Assembly (NCBI GenBank): GCA_964405375.1
Contig: CAYONQ010000029.1
Coordinates: 1-27,856, forward strand
Source: CAYONQ01 sp964405375
GTDB lineage: Bacteria > Planctomycetota > Phycisphaerae > Sedimentisphaerales > Anaerobacaceae
DNA length: 27,856 bases
Reading direction: 5' to 3'
Positions 8,864 to 15,704 of the stretch are shown piece after piece (position 1 is the stretch's first letter; each line of letters starts with the position of its first letter). The position numbers and the translations under genes were made by a program. Under the pieces are notes generated by a model. The model ran no database searches, was not told the origin of the DNA, and saw only the letters and a program-made list of their open reading frames with translations.

Positions 8864-9772
8864 ATGGAATTATCCCGGCTGATGAAGTTAAGAATCGCCG
8901 CCGCTGCCGCCATCGGAGCTGTATTAATAGGCATTCTCGGCTGGCCTTTAGCAAAACCGGATGAGCCGTTCGGCGTCGTTTCCTTCGTCGCCGGCAATAT
9001 AAGTTTCGGCGACGCAATGACTCTGGTAATACTGGCGTTTGTGGCGGGGTTTATCGCCTATTTTATTTGCTGGCCTTATGGCAGGGAAATCGCCCCGCTC
9101 GCAGCACCATCCGGCCTTGCCGTCTGGGCAGTACGCACAGGCAATATGGCCGGCCTGATACAGCTAAACCCAACCCTACAACAGCGCCAGGCAATCTTCG
9201 CAACGCTTAAATGGGAGCCGTTTTTCTGGCTGGTTATCGTCGCCGCCGGCCTTGCCGGCACACTGCTCGGCTGGAAAATACACCAGCCGAAATCCAGGCC
9301 TAACAAACCCGAACAAAAATCTAACTCCAGACCATATACGTACTTAAGTGCAGCACTTGCGCTGGTCGGCTCAGTTCTAATAGCTCAATTGTGCATCAGG
9401 ATATTCGCTCAAGACGTTAGGATATTTGACAGCAAGTTGGGCTCGGTGGCAGCCCAGCCGGCCGTTGGCCAAATCGTCTTTGCCGTACTGGTTTCGTTCG
9501 GGGTCGTCGCCTTCCTATCCAAAAAATTCCTCAACGTCAGCTACATCTGGCCAACAATCGCCTCTGGCTTCGTAACCGCCTTTGTTAGCATTACTTACGT
9601 CAAGACGGATGTATTACAGCATCTTGTCGGACGCTGGCCGGCGGTATTTTTCTCTAATGCGGTTATCTCCATACTGCCCGTCCAAATGGTCGCTTTCGGC
9701 ACTTTGGGTGCGATTGCCGGCTACTGGATGGCCGTGCGATATGCCTACTGGCGAAAACACGAAAGCAAATAA
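8864..9772 (+). CDS. Polytopic membrane protein of unknown function
   Basis: I do not recognise the family. The 302-residue protein has about seven hydrophobic segments: residues 9-28, 48-72, 118-140, 160-180, 203-222, 228-245 and 262-290. A soluble loop (about 145-158) is rich in lysine, proline and asparagine. There is no signal-peptide cleavage site and no recognisable catalytic motif. The ATG has AAGGAAG about ten bases upstream. It stands alone, divergent from purD and followed by a 323-base gap before csrA. The composition (alanine, glycine, valine and phenylalanine-rich helices) fits an integral inner-membrane protein; no transporter signature was seen. Confidence 0.8.
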   Translation: MELSRLMKLRIAAAAAIGAVLIGILGWPLAKPDEPFGVVSFVAGNISFGDAMTLVILAFVAGFIAYFICWPYGREIAPLAAPSGLAVWAVRTGNMAGLIQLNPTLQQRQAIFATLKWEPFFWLVIVAAGLAGTLLGWKIHQPKSRPNKPEQKSNSRPYTYLSAALALVGSVLIAQLCIRIFAQDVRIFDSKLGSVAAQPAVGQIVFAVLVSFGVVAFLSKKFLNVSYIWPTIASGFVTAFVSITYVKTDVLQHLVGRWPAVFFSNAVISILPVQMVAFGTLGAIAGYWMAVRYAYWRKHESK

Positions 9773-10095
9773 CAAAAACCAGTAAGCCCCGACGAATTTA
9801 ACGTATCTTTTTTTAGCCCCTGCGGCTCAAATAAACACATATACTACAAGCACTTATGCACATAAAGTCCCATAAGCAATACTTATTGGCTAAACAAAAG
9901 CAAAAATCGTTATTTTCGACCTCAAAATTAGCCGAAAATATAATTGCGGCGATGTTCTGTTGGCTAAATGCCGTTTTTGAACTAAGTCGTTACAGAATAA
10001 CGGCATAAAACACCTGACCGGCAGCAGGCCGAACAGTTAACCGGATACCATCGTAGAATATATTAAACAAAGCCAACCTACAAAAGGAGTTGAGA
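9773..10095. other. 323-base gap upstream of csrA
   Basis: No coding frame of convincing composition is seen. It is AT-rich, with one good -10 element (see promoter at 9916-9944). GGA trinucleotides, the core of CsrA binding sites, occur at 10043-10045 and within the csrA Shine-Dalgarno at 10086-10088, a spacing that would permit autoregulation; this is inference only. A short inverted repeat AGCC/GGCT near 9816-9828 lacks a T-tract. Confidence 0.4.
9916..9944 (+). promoter_or_regulatory. Candidate csrA promoter
   Basis: A perfect -10 TATAAT (9939-9944) is preceded, after 17 bases, by TCGACC (9916-9921; 4 of 6 matches to TTGACA). It would give a leader of about 145 bases before csrA, long enough for post-transcriptional control. 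Confidence 0.4.
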
Positions 10096-10311
10096 ATGTT
10101 GGTTTTAAGCAGACAAAAAGATGAATCGATTATGATTGGCGACAATGTCGAGATTACCATTGTCGACGTCCGCGGGGACAAGGTTCGTCTCGGCATAACG
10201 GCCCCGAGGGAAATACCGGTCCATCGCAGGGAGGTGTACGAAGCGATTCAGCGTGAAAAACAAGAGGCCGAGAAAAGCAAAGACAACGGCAAGGAAGCCA
10301 AAAAGCAGTAA
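10096..10311 (+). CDS. csrA: Carbon storage regulator CsrA
   Basis: Small homodimeric RNA-binding protein that binds GGA motifs in mRNA leaders and controls translation and stability. The 71 residues begin MLVLSRQKDESIMIGDNVEI, the canonical CsrA N-terminus, and continue through VRLGITAPREIPVHRREVYEAI, which contains the RNA-contacting region around GITAPREIPVHR. The C-terminal tail is lysine/glutamate-rich. I chose ATG 10096, with AGGAG at 10085-10089 and six intervening bases; an upstream in-frame TTG at 10090 is poorly spaced. It is monocistronic, with a terminator 53 bases downstream. No fliW or flagellar gene is adjacent in this window. Confidence 0.97.
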   Translation: MLVLSRQKDESIMIGDNVEITIVDVRGDKVRLGITAPREIPVHRREVYEAIQREKQEAEKSKDNGKEAKKQ

Positions 10312-10363
10312 AAGCCACAGCTAATTTGCTGTTGCTGTTGAGTTTCGCACAGTGTTATTTTTT

Positions 10364-10390
10364 AAGCCGGCCAGACAGGCCGGTTCTTTT
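10364..10390 (+). terminator. Rho-independent terminator of csrA
   Basis: Stem CCGGCC (10367-10372), five-base loop, GGCCGG (10378-10383), then TTCTTTT. A run of T residues just before the stem (ATTTTTTAA) gives only a weak A-tract for the opposite strand. Its position 53 bases after the csrA stop supports the assignment. Confidence 0.75.
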
Positions 10391-10451
10391 ATGCGCAGGG
10401 GAAAATGTGCGAAAAATTCCTTGCACTACCGCAATTTCAGAAAAGTTTTAA

Positions 10452-10470
10452 GCTGCAAGTCTGTTGCAGC
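10452..10470. repeat. Perfect hairpin between csrA and tRNA-Asp
   Basis: Arms GCTGCAA (10452-10458) and TTGCAGC (10464-10470) around a five-base loop. On the minus strand it is followed by TTAAAACTTTT, so it might act as a secondary terminator after tRNA-Asp. On the plus strand ATTTTTG follows nine bases later. It may be only structural. Confidence 0.4.
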
Positions 10471-10493
10471 AGTGATTTTTGAGGGTGTAATGG

Positions 10494-10523
10494 AAAAAAC
10501 CAGCAAACGTAACTGCTTGCTGG
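10494..10523 (-). terminator. Rho-independent terminator of tRNA-Asp
   Basis: Read on the minus strand: CCAGCAA (10517-10523), ten-base loop, TTGCTGG (10500-10506), then TTTTTT from 10499 to 10494. A seven-base perfect stem plus a six-T tract, 17 bases after the tRNA 3' end, is a textbook arrangement. Confidence 0.85.
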
Positions 10524-10539
10524 CTAAAAACCTACCAAA

Positions 10540-10614
10540 CGAGGCCGATGGGACTCGAACCCACAACCTTCGGATCGACAGTCCGATGCTCTAACCAAAT
10601 TGAGCTACGGCCCC
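10540..10614 (-). tRNA. tRNA-Asp (anticodon GTC)
   Basis: A complete cloverleaf of 75 bases: acceptor GGGGCCG pairs with CGGCCTC (one G-T pair); D stem GCTC/GAGC; anticodon stem TCGGA/TCCGA with loop CTGTCGA giving anticodon GTC; variable loop AGGTT; T arm GTGGG-TTCGAGT-CCCAT. The discriminator base is G, as expected for aspartate. The CCA end is not encoded, so it must be added by a nucleotidyltransferase. It has its own promoter and terminator. Confidence 0.97.
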
Positions 10615-10634
10615 GTAATCTCAACCGGATAAAC

Positions 10635-10664
10635 AATATATCCGCACACCAACTTTCATGTCAA
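10635..10664 (-). promoter_or_regulatory. Sigma-70 promoter of tRNA-Asp
   Basis: On the minus strand: perfect -35 TTGACA (10659-10664), 18-base spacer, -10 TATATT (10635-10640; 5 of 6). The predicted start near 10628 leaves a short 5' leader before the mature tRNA end at 10614. Confidence 0.8.
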
Positions 10665-10770
10665 CTGTTTTTATCCGAAAGGCCATTGCCCAACCAAAAA
10701 CTCGGCCAAGCAAACCCATCACAAGATATGAACCTGCCCCCACAATCTATGCAGCGGCTGGGCGCAACAA

Positions 10771-11223
10771 CTACTTTCTCGAAGACTTTGAACGTCTAAC
10801 CACCGGCTGTGACTTGCTGGCCCTTTTATGATTTTGCTGGAGAACCTTCATTGCTTTTTTCACGTCGGCAACTTTTAAGACACCGGTCGTTCGACCGCCC
10901 TTCGCTCCCGCGGTGCAATACGCATACGAAATATTTATGTGGTTCTTGGCCAGTCTCTCCGTCACCGCGGCCAGCGCGCCCGCCCTGTTGTCCAGGTCCA
11001 CGCACAAAACCTCTGTTTCGTTATACGGCATATTCAGTCTTGACAGCACTTCTTTGGCCTTTTCCGGTGCTGCAAAAACCACCCTCATAACGCCGTGCTC
11101 CACCGAATCCATCATTGTCATTGCTATGATATTAATCTTACTTTGCGCAAACTCACCGAGAACCTGAGCCAGCACGCCCGGCTTATTGACCATAAAAATC
11201 GAAAATTGTGTTGCAATATACAT
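10771..11223 (-). CDS. Tandem ACT-domain protein
   Basis: A 150-residue protein made of two ACT domains, at about residues 5-65 (FSIFMVNKPGVLAQVLGEFAQSKINIIAM) and 70-132 (VLCVDLDNRAGALAAVTERLAKNHINISY), then a basic serine/lysine tail. ACT domains bind small ligands, often amino acids, and the PGVLA and AGALA loops are the usual ligand-binding turns. No enzyme domain is attached, so it is probably a stand-alone sensor or regulatory subunit; the ligand cannot be told. I chose ATG 11223, with GGAAAGG seven bases upstream; a longer frame to 11247 begins with a weak start. The gene shares strand with the STAS gene 63 bases upstream. Confidence 0.88.
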   Translation of the reverse strand: MYIATQFSIFMVNKPGVLAQVLGEFAQSKINIIAMTMMDSVEHGVMRVVFAAPEKAKEVLSRLNMPYNETEVLCVDLDNRAGALAAVTERLAKNHINISYAYCTAGAKGGRTTGVLKVADVKKAMKVLQQNHKRASKSQPVVRRSKSSRK

Positions 11224-11286
11224 ACCTTGGCCTTTCCAAACAAACACAACTCAATTTATACCCACCCTTCAAGTTGGCCGTTAGCC

Positions 11287-11643
11287 CTACGGGACCACCC
11301 CGATAGCACTTTGCTTATCCGGGAAAAATCTGAAAACCCTATCAAGATTGGTTATCCTGAAAACCCTGTGCAGCTGCGGATTTATTGCGCTTATCACAAC
11401 TTCCCCGTTATATGTTTCCAATTCAGCCCGGATGTCCAGAAGCATCCCTAACAGCTGGGAGGAGAAAAATTTTACCCCTTCAAAATCAAATACCACTTTC
11501 TCAGGACGATGCTTCTCAATAAATTCTTTTATCTGCTCGGCAACAAATAATATCCCCTCCGTATCACTTATCGAACTACTCGTGAAATTTATTATCGCAG
11601 CGTTCTCCTCGCTGGTTATTTTCACACCAACCTTCTCGTTCAT
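11287..11643 (-). CDS. STAS-domain protein (anti-sigma factor antagonist type)
   Basis: A single STAS domain of 118 residues. The core EKVVFDFEGVKFFSSQLLGMLLDI has the usual beta strand followed by the SS-x-x-LG turn, where a conserved serine (S61 or S62) is phosphorylated by a partner HPK-like kinase in SpoIIAA/RsbV proteins. This suggests partner-switching control of a sigma factor or other effector. No anti-sigma kinase or PP2C phosphatase gene lies in the window, so the partners are elsewhere. The ATG is preceded by AAGGAAC. Confidence 0.88.
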   Translation of the reverse strand: MNEKVGVKITSEENAAIINFTSSSISDTEGILFVAEQIKEFIEKHRPEKVVFDFEGVKFFSSQLLGMLLDIRAELETYNGEVVISAINPQLHRVFRITNLDRVFRFFPDKQSAIGVVP

Positions 11644-11743
11644 ACTGTTCCTTACTTCTTGCTAATCAGAAACAAAGTTTTGGCTGATTGTCGTATGTTT
11701 AACAGCTATGACTCACTTTTAACTCATTATACACATTTATATA

Positions 11744-11765
11744 AATAATCAATTATCAATAATCA
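11744..11765. repeat. 22-base direct repeat, copy A (downstream of oppF)
   Basis: An exact 22-base match to 17567-17588, in the same orientation. On the minus strand it reads as heptads of the ATTGATA/ATTGATT family. It ends five bases before the last base of the oppF gene, so the two copies bracket the opp genes. Confidence 0.75.
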
Positions 11766-11769
11766 TTTT

Positions 11770-12750
11770 TTAGCACTTCCAGCAGGCGACGAAATGCCTC
11801 TCGAAGCCGTCTTTTTCCTTTAACGCCGGCATCTGTTTCAGGCAATTACCCTCCGCCAGAGGGCATCTTGGGTGAAAAGGGCAACCCGCCGGCGGATTCA
11901 GGGCGCTTGGCACCTCGCCGCCAAATCCGGCTCTTTTGCCCCGCTGCGACGAGCCGACCTTTGGAATCGCCGACATAAGGGCACGAGTATAGGGATGCAG
12001 GGGGTTACGATACAGCTCGGTGCCGTCGGCCTTTTCCACTATCCTGCCCATATACATAACCGCCACTGCATCGCAGAAAAACTCCACAACAGCCAAATCG
12101 TGTGCGATAAACAGGAACGTCAGGCCGAATTCCTCCTGCAAATCCTTGAGCAAATTCAAAATCTGCGATTGAATCGAAACATCAAGTGCACTGACCGGCT
12201 CGTCACAAATAACCAGCTTCGGCTGCAGCGCCAATGCCCTGGCTACTCCGATTCGCTGCCTCTGGCCGCCCGAGAACTCGTGCGGATAACGGTTTATATG
12301 CTCAGCCGAAAGCCCAACCTTTGAAAGCAATGCCGCAACCGTCTCAGCCAGCTCACTGCCTGTGAGCTTCTTTTGAATCTTTAACGGCTCACCGACGATA
12401 TTACCGACGGTCATCCGCGGATTTAATGAGCCGAACGGGTCCTGAAAAACGATGCTAATCTGCCTGCGAAGCTCACCTAATTGCCTTTTATCAGCCGACA
12501 AGACATCCACGCCGTCAAAAACCACGTTTCCCGCCGTCGCCGGCACTAATCGGACTATGCTCTGCGCAACAGTTGTCTTGCCGCAGCCGCTCTCGCCGAC
12601 CAGTCCCAAGCTTTGTCCCGCTTCAATACCGAAACTTACCCCGTCAACCGCCTTGATGTAACCGACAGTTCGGCGCAACAGACCTTTTTTTACAGGAAAA
12701 TAGGTCTTTAAGTCATCGACCCTCAATAGGTATCCGTTTGTGCTTACCAT
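11770..12750 (-). CDS. oppF: Oligopeptide/dipeptide ABC transporter ATP-binding protein, OppF/DppF type
   Basis: Cytosolic ATPase subunit of a peptide importer, 326 residues. Visible motifs are Walker A GESGCGKTT, Q-loop VFQDPFGSLNPRMTV, ABC signature FSGGQRQRIGVARAL, Walker B LVICDEPVSALD and the H-loop histidine in FIAHDLAVV. The C-terminal oligopeptide-transporter extension has NPPAGCPFHPRCPLAEGNC. The opening VDDLKTYFPVKKGLLRRTVGYIKAVDGVSF is typical of OppF/DppF. It is the last gene of the operon. Whether the substrate is dipeptide, oligopeptide or another solute cannot be told from the ATPase. Confidence 0.93.
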   Translation of the reverse strand: MVSTNGYLLRVDDLKTYFPVKKGLLRRTVGYIKAVDGVSFGIEAGQSLGLVGESGCGKTTVAQSIVRLVPATAGNVVFDGVDVLSADKRQLGELRRQISIVFQDPFGSLNPRMTVGNIVGEPLKIQKKLTGSELAETVAALLSKVGLSAEHINRYPHEFSGGQRQRIGVARALALQPKLVICDEPVSALDVSIQSQILNLLKDLQEEFGLTFLFIAHDLAVVEFFCDAVAVMYMGRIVEKADGTELYRNPLHPYTRALMSAIPKVGSSQRGKRAGFGGEVPSALNPPAGCPFHPRCPLAEGNCLKQMPALKEKDGFERHFVACWKC

Positions 12751-12790
12751 ATCTTAATTCGCATTTGAGCCCTTGTGGTTGACACCCAAA

Positions 12791-12811
12791 ATTCGATATT
12801 CATTATTCACC
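12791..12811. repeat. Short heptad array between oppD and oppF
   Basis: Three adjacent units: ATTCGAT, ATTCATT, ATTCACC. The last one and a half units overlap the 3' end of oppD. It is too short to stand alone, but it follows the same pattern as the longer arrays. Confidence 0.35.
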
Positions 12812-13801
12812 GGTCTCGTAGCCCGGCGCGTACCAGCAGGCAACGCAGCGTCCCGGCTGAACCTCTCTAAGCTGCGGCTCAACAGTCTGACATCGCCTAT
12901 CCCCACAACCCACGGAGCAGCGGGGATGAAATTTACAGCCGTTTGGAAAATGCAGCGGTTCAGGAACAACTCCCGAAATTGTGCGAAGACGCCTGCCTGA
13001 AAAACCCAATCGAGGCAAAGATTCCAGCAACCCTTGCGTGTACGGGTGCAACGGCTTATCAAAAAGCTGTTTCGAGTCGGCTACCTCCACTATCCGCGAT
13101 GCATACATCACCGCAACATCGTCGGCCTGCTCGGCCACAACACTCAAATCGTGCGTTATCAGCAAAATACTCATCCCGCTCTGCTGTTGCAGCTCGCCCA
13201 GCAGGTCCAGTATCTGGGCCTGGATAGTAACATCCAGCGCGGTCGTCGGCTCATCGGCAATCAACAGCGCCGGCTCACAGCTCACCGCCATTGCTATCAT
13301 AACCCGCTGCCGCATCCCGCCGGACATCTGGTGCGGGTATTCGCGGACTCGCTGGGCGGGGTCTGCGATACCTACCTTCCGCAACATCCTGACCGCATCT
13401 GCCCAGGCGGTTCTTGCGCTCTTTTTCTGATGCAGCTTGATGGCCTCGGCAATCTGATTGCCTACCGTATAAACCGGATTAAGACTGGTCATCGGCTCCT
13501 GAAAAATCATGGCAATTTTATTGCCTCTGAAATCCCGCATTTGGCTCTCACTCAGGTCAAGCAAATTTTGACCTTCGAAAACAATTTCACCGCCGACAAT
13601 CCTGCCCGGTGGCGCAGGAACTAACCGCATAATCGACAGTGCTGTAACACTCTTGCCGCAGCCGCTTTCACCAACAAGCGCAAAAGTCTTGCCTCGCTTC
13701 ACCGAAAAGCTCACATCCTGCACCGCCCGCGCAACACCATCTTCTACAAAGAAGTGAGTCGAAATATTTTTAACCGACAATAATGTCCCGTCTCCAGTCA
13801 T
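12803..13801 (-). CDS. oppD: Oligopeptide/dipeptide ABC transporter ATP-binding protein, OppD/DppD type
   Basis: Second ATPase of the importer, 332 residues from the chosen start. It has Walker A GESGCGKSV, Q-loop MIFQEPMTSLNPVYTV, signature MSGGMRQRVMIAMA, Walker B LLIADEPTTALD and H-loop LLITHDLSVV. The C-terminal extension contains FPNGCKFHPRC and further cysteines (GCGDRRC); a conserved cysteine cluster here is typical of OppD/DppD. I chose ATG 13801 (MTGDGTLLSVKNIS); a longer frame starts with TTG at 13819. No strong ribosome-binding site is present, so translation may be coupled to oppC. Confidence 0.93.
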   Translation of the reverse strand: MTGDGTLLSVKNISTHFFVEDGVARAVQDVSFSVKRGKTFALVGESGCGKSVTALSIMRLVPAPPGRIVGGEIVFEGQNLLDLSESQMRDFRGNKIAMIFQEPMTSLNPVYTVGNQIAEAIKLHQKKSARTAWADAVRMLRKVGIADPAQRVREYPHQMSGGMRQRVMIAMAVSCEPALLIADEPTTALDVTIQAQILDLLGELQQQSGMSILLITHDLSVVAEQADDVAVMYASRIVEVADSKQLFDKPLHPYTQGLLESLPRLGFSGRRLRTISGVVPEPLHFPNGCKFHPRCSVGCGDRRCQTVEPQLREVQPGRCVACWYAPGYETGE

Positions 13802-13821
13802 TTTCTGACAACCAATCAAAA

Positions 13822-13835
13822 ATCGTAAATCGTAA
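13822..13835. repeat. Two perfect heptads between oppC and oppD
   Basis: ATCGTAA occurs twice, back to back, then continues as ATTTATT. It lies in the 36-base gap between the oppC stop and the oppD start. Confidence 0.4.
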
Positions 13836-13837
13836 AT

Positions 13838-14770
13838 TTATTGAATTCTCAACTTCGGGTCGAGCGAATCCCTCAAAGCATCTCCAAAAATATTCAGCGC
13901 CAGTGAAATAAAAAATATCGCAACAGTAGCCGCGGTCATTTCCCACCAGTAACCCTTTGGTAAGTCCAATCTGGCTGTGTCAATCATTGCTCCCCAGCTT
14001 GGTCGGGTCTTTTCGCCAAGTCCCAGGAAACTTAATATCACCTCAGCTTGAATGAAGCTGACAAAGCGAAGCGAGAAATTTATAATGATAATGTGAAAAA
14101 CATTGGGTATTATATGCTTAAGTATTATTCTGCTGTTGGCGCATCCGTACGACCTTGCTGCCAGAACATACTCGCGGTTCTTGTGCTTTATTACTTCACC
14201 CCGAATCAATCTACATATTCCAACCCAACTGGTAAGACCTATCGCCAGATAAACCGCAGTAATACCCGTAAGCTTATAACCAAAAAGATTCTTTTCACGC
14301 AGCACTAATGCAAAGGCCAATATCAAAAGAATATACGGAATTGAGCCCAAAGTCGTATAAAGCCATACAATTATTTCATCAACAAAGCCTCGAAAATAGC
14401 CCGCAATAGCCCCCAAAGGAACACCTATGCCAAGACTGATAACAGATGCCCAGAAAGCAACGGTTATTGATATCTTAACACCATACAGAGTCTTTCTAAG
14501 AACCGACCGCCCCAGAAAATCCGTGCCAAAAATATTTGCGGTGCTCGGCGGTTCATACTCACTGCCAACTTTTTCATCCCATCTTGCCGGGCCAATCTGC
14601 CAGTCAAAAATCTCTGTTACGTATACAAACCCCGTAAGCAGCAGGTATACTATTATTATCCCGAAACTGACCATTGCCAATCTGCGCCTGCGCAAACGTC
14701 GAAGCCCATCAGCCCAAAGACCCCGGCCTTTGGGCAGTTCCTTCTTAAGTTTTACATCCTGCTCATTCAA
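13838..14770 (-). CDS. oppC: Oligopeptide/dipeptide ABC transporter permease, OppC/DppC type
   Basis: Inner-membrane permease subunit. It has a cytoplasmic N-terminus, a first membrane segment (LAMVSFGIIIVYLLLTGFVYV), a periplasmic stretch with the typical IFGTDFLGRSVLRKTLYG, and then five membrane helices. The permease loop EYVLAARSYGCANSRIILKHIIPN is the EAA motif that contacts the ATPases. I chose TTG 14770, with GAGGG six bases upstream and an 8-base overlap with the oppB end. A longer frame begins with TTG at 14791 without a ribosome-binding site. About 310 residues, normal for the family. Confidence 0.93.
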   Translation of the reverse strand: MNEQDVKLKKELPKGRGLWADGLRRLRRRRLAMVSFGIIIVYLLLTGFVYVTEIFDWQIGPARWDEKVGSEYEPPSTANIFGTDFLGRSVLRKTLYGVKISITVAFWASVISLGIGVPLGAIAGYFRGFVDEIIVWLYTTLGSIPYILLILAFALVLREKNLFGYKLTGITAVYLAIGLTSWVGICRLIRGEVIKHKNREYVLAARSYGCANSRIILKHIIPNVFHIIIINFSLRFVSFIQAEVILSFLGLGEKTRPSWGAMIDTARLDLPKGYWWEMTAATVAIFFISLALNIFGDALRDSLDPKLRIQ

Positions 14771-15704
14771 GCGAAACCCTCGGGTCAACAAGACAATAGC
14801 AAATATCTGTTATCAAATTAAATACTACAAAAAGCAAAGCTCCTATATAGGTCATTGCGCCGATAACCTGAAAATCGCGTCCCCCAATTGCCTCTATCAT
14901 CAAATAACCCAAGCCGGGAATACCAAAAAACCTCTCGAGCAAGAGTGAACCAAGAAATAAAAACGGTATGGCCAAAACAACACGCGTGATAATCGGTATC
15001 ATCGCATTTTTCAAAACGTGCTTAAATAAAACCCGCCCTGCGTTAAGCCCCTTTGCAAAAGCGGTTCGAACATAATCGCTGCGCATCTCATCGAGCATCA
15101 CGGTTCGATAGAACCGCAGATTCCCTCCCAAACCCGCCGCTATGCCGATTAACACCGGCAAAGCAAGATACTGAACCATTGCTAAATCAGGCGAAAAGAA
15201 TACCGGAAAAAGACCCCACTTAAACGCCAGAAAATACTGACCAAAAAGTATGAAACTCAAAAAAGGAATGCTCATACCTGCTACGCAGAGCAGAACCGCT
15301 AAAATATCAATTATAGTCCCTCGTAGAAACGCTACCACCAGCGCCAAACTAACAGAAACGACAAGCGTGCCCAAAAACATTGGAATTGTTAATGAAAGCG
15401 ACGGCCCCGCTCCTCGTCTGATCTTATCAATTACCAGTTCACGGTCACTCCAGGAACGCCCAAAGTCGAAAGTAACTGCATTTTGTAAGTGGTGGCGGAA
15501 CTGACTGTCCAAACTGAGAAACAACGGTTTGTCCCAGCCATATTCCCTACGTATCTCTTCTCTGGTCTCTTTGGATGCTGCTTTACCCGCAATCTGGTCT
15601 GTAACATCACCACCGACCACGTTAAATAATACAAAGGTAAGCAGCAGCACGCCAAATACAATTGGTATCGTATACAAAAGCCGTCGTATGATATACGCAA
15701 TCAT
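14763..15704 (-). CDS. oppB: Oligopeptide/dipeptide ABC transporter permease, OppB/DppB type
   Basis: Inner-membrane permease of 313 residues. It starts MIAYIIRRLLYTIPIVFGVLLLTFVLF, the conserved OppB/DppB opening, and has six hydrophobic segments. The EAA loop reads DYVRTAFAKGLNAGRVLFKHVLKNAMIPII, and LLERFFGIPGLGYL is another family hallmark. The ATG overlaps the oppA stop (ATGA) and has AAAGG upstream, so it is translationally coupled to oppA. Confidence 0.94.
   Translation of the reverse strand: MIAYIIRRLLYTIPIVFGVLLLTFVLFNVVGGDVTDQIAGKAASKETREEIRREYGWDKPLFLSLDSQFRHHLQNAVTFDFGRSWSDRELVIDKIRRGAGPSLSLTIPMFLGTLVVSVSLALVVAFLRGTIIDILAVLLCVAGMSIPFLSFILFGQYFLAFKWGLFPVFFSPDLAMVQYLALPVLIGIAAGLGGNLRFYRTVMLDEMRSDYVRTAFAKGLNAGRVLFKHVLKNAMIPIITRVVLAIPFLFLGSLLLERFFGIPGLGYLMIEAIGGRDFQVIGAMTYIGALLFVVFNLITDICYCLVDPRVSLE

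Noticed and set aside
9245..9260. Hairpin GCCGGC-CTT-GCCGGC
   Set aside because: It lies inside the membrane-protein gene and is explained by alanine/glycine codons; no T-tract follows.
10352..10799. Plus-strand open frames across the tRNA-Asp region
   Set aside because: They run antisense through the tRNA, its promoter and terminator, and lack ribosome-binding sites and protein-like composition.
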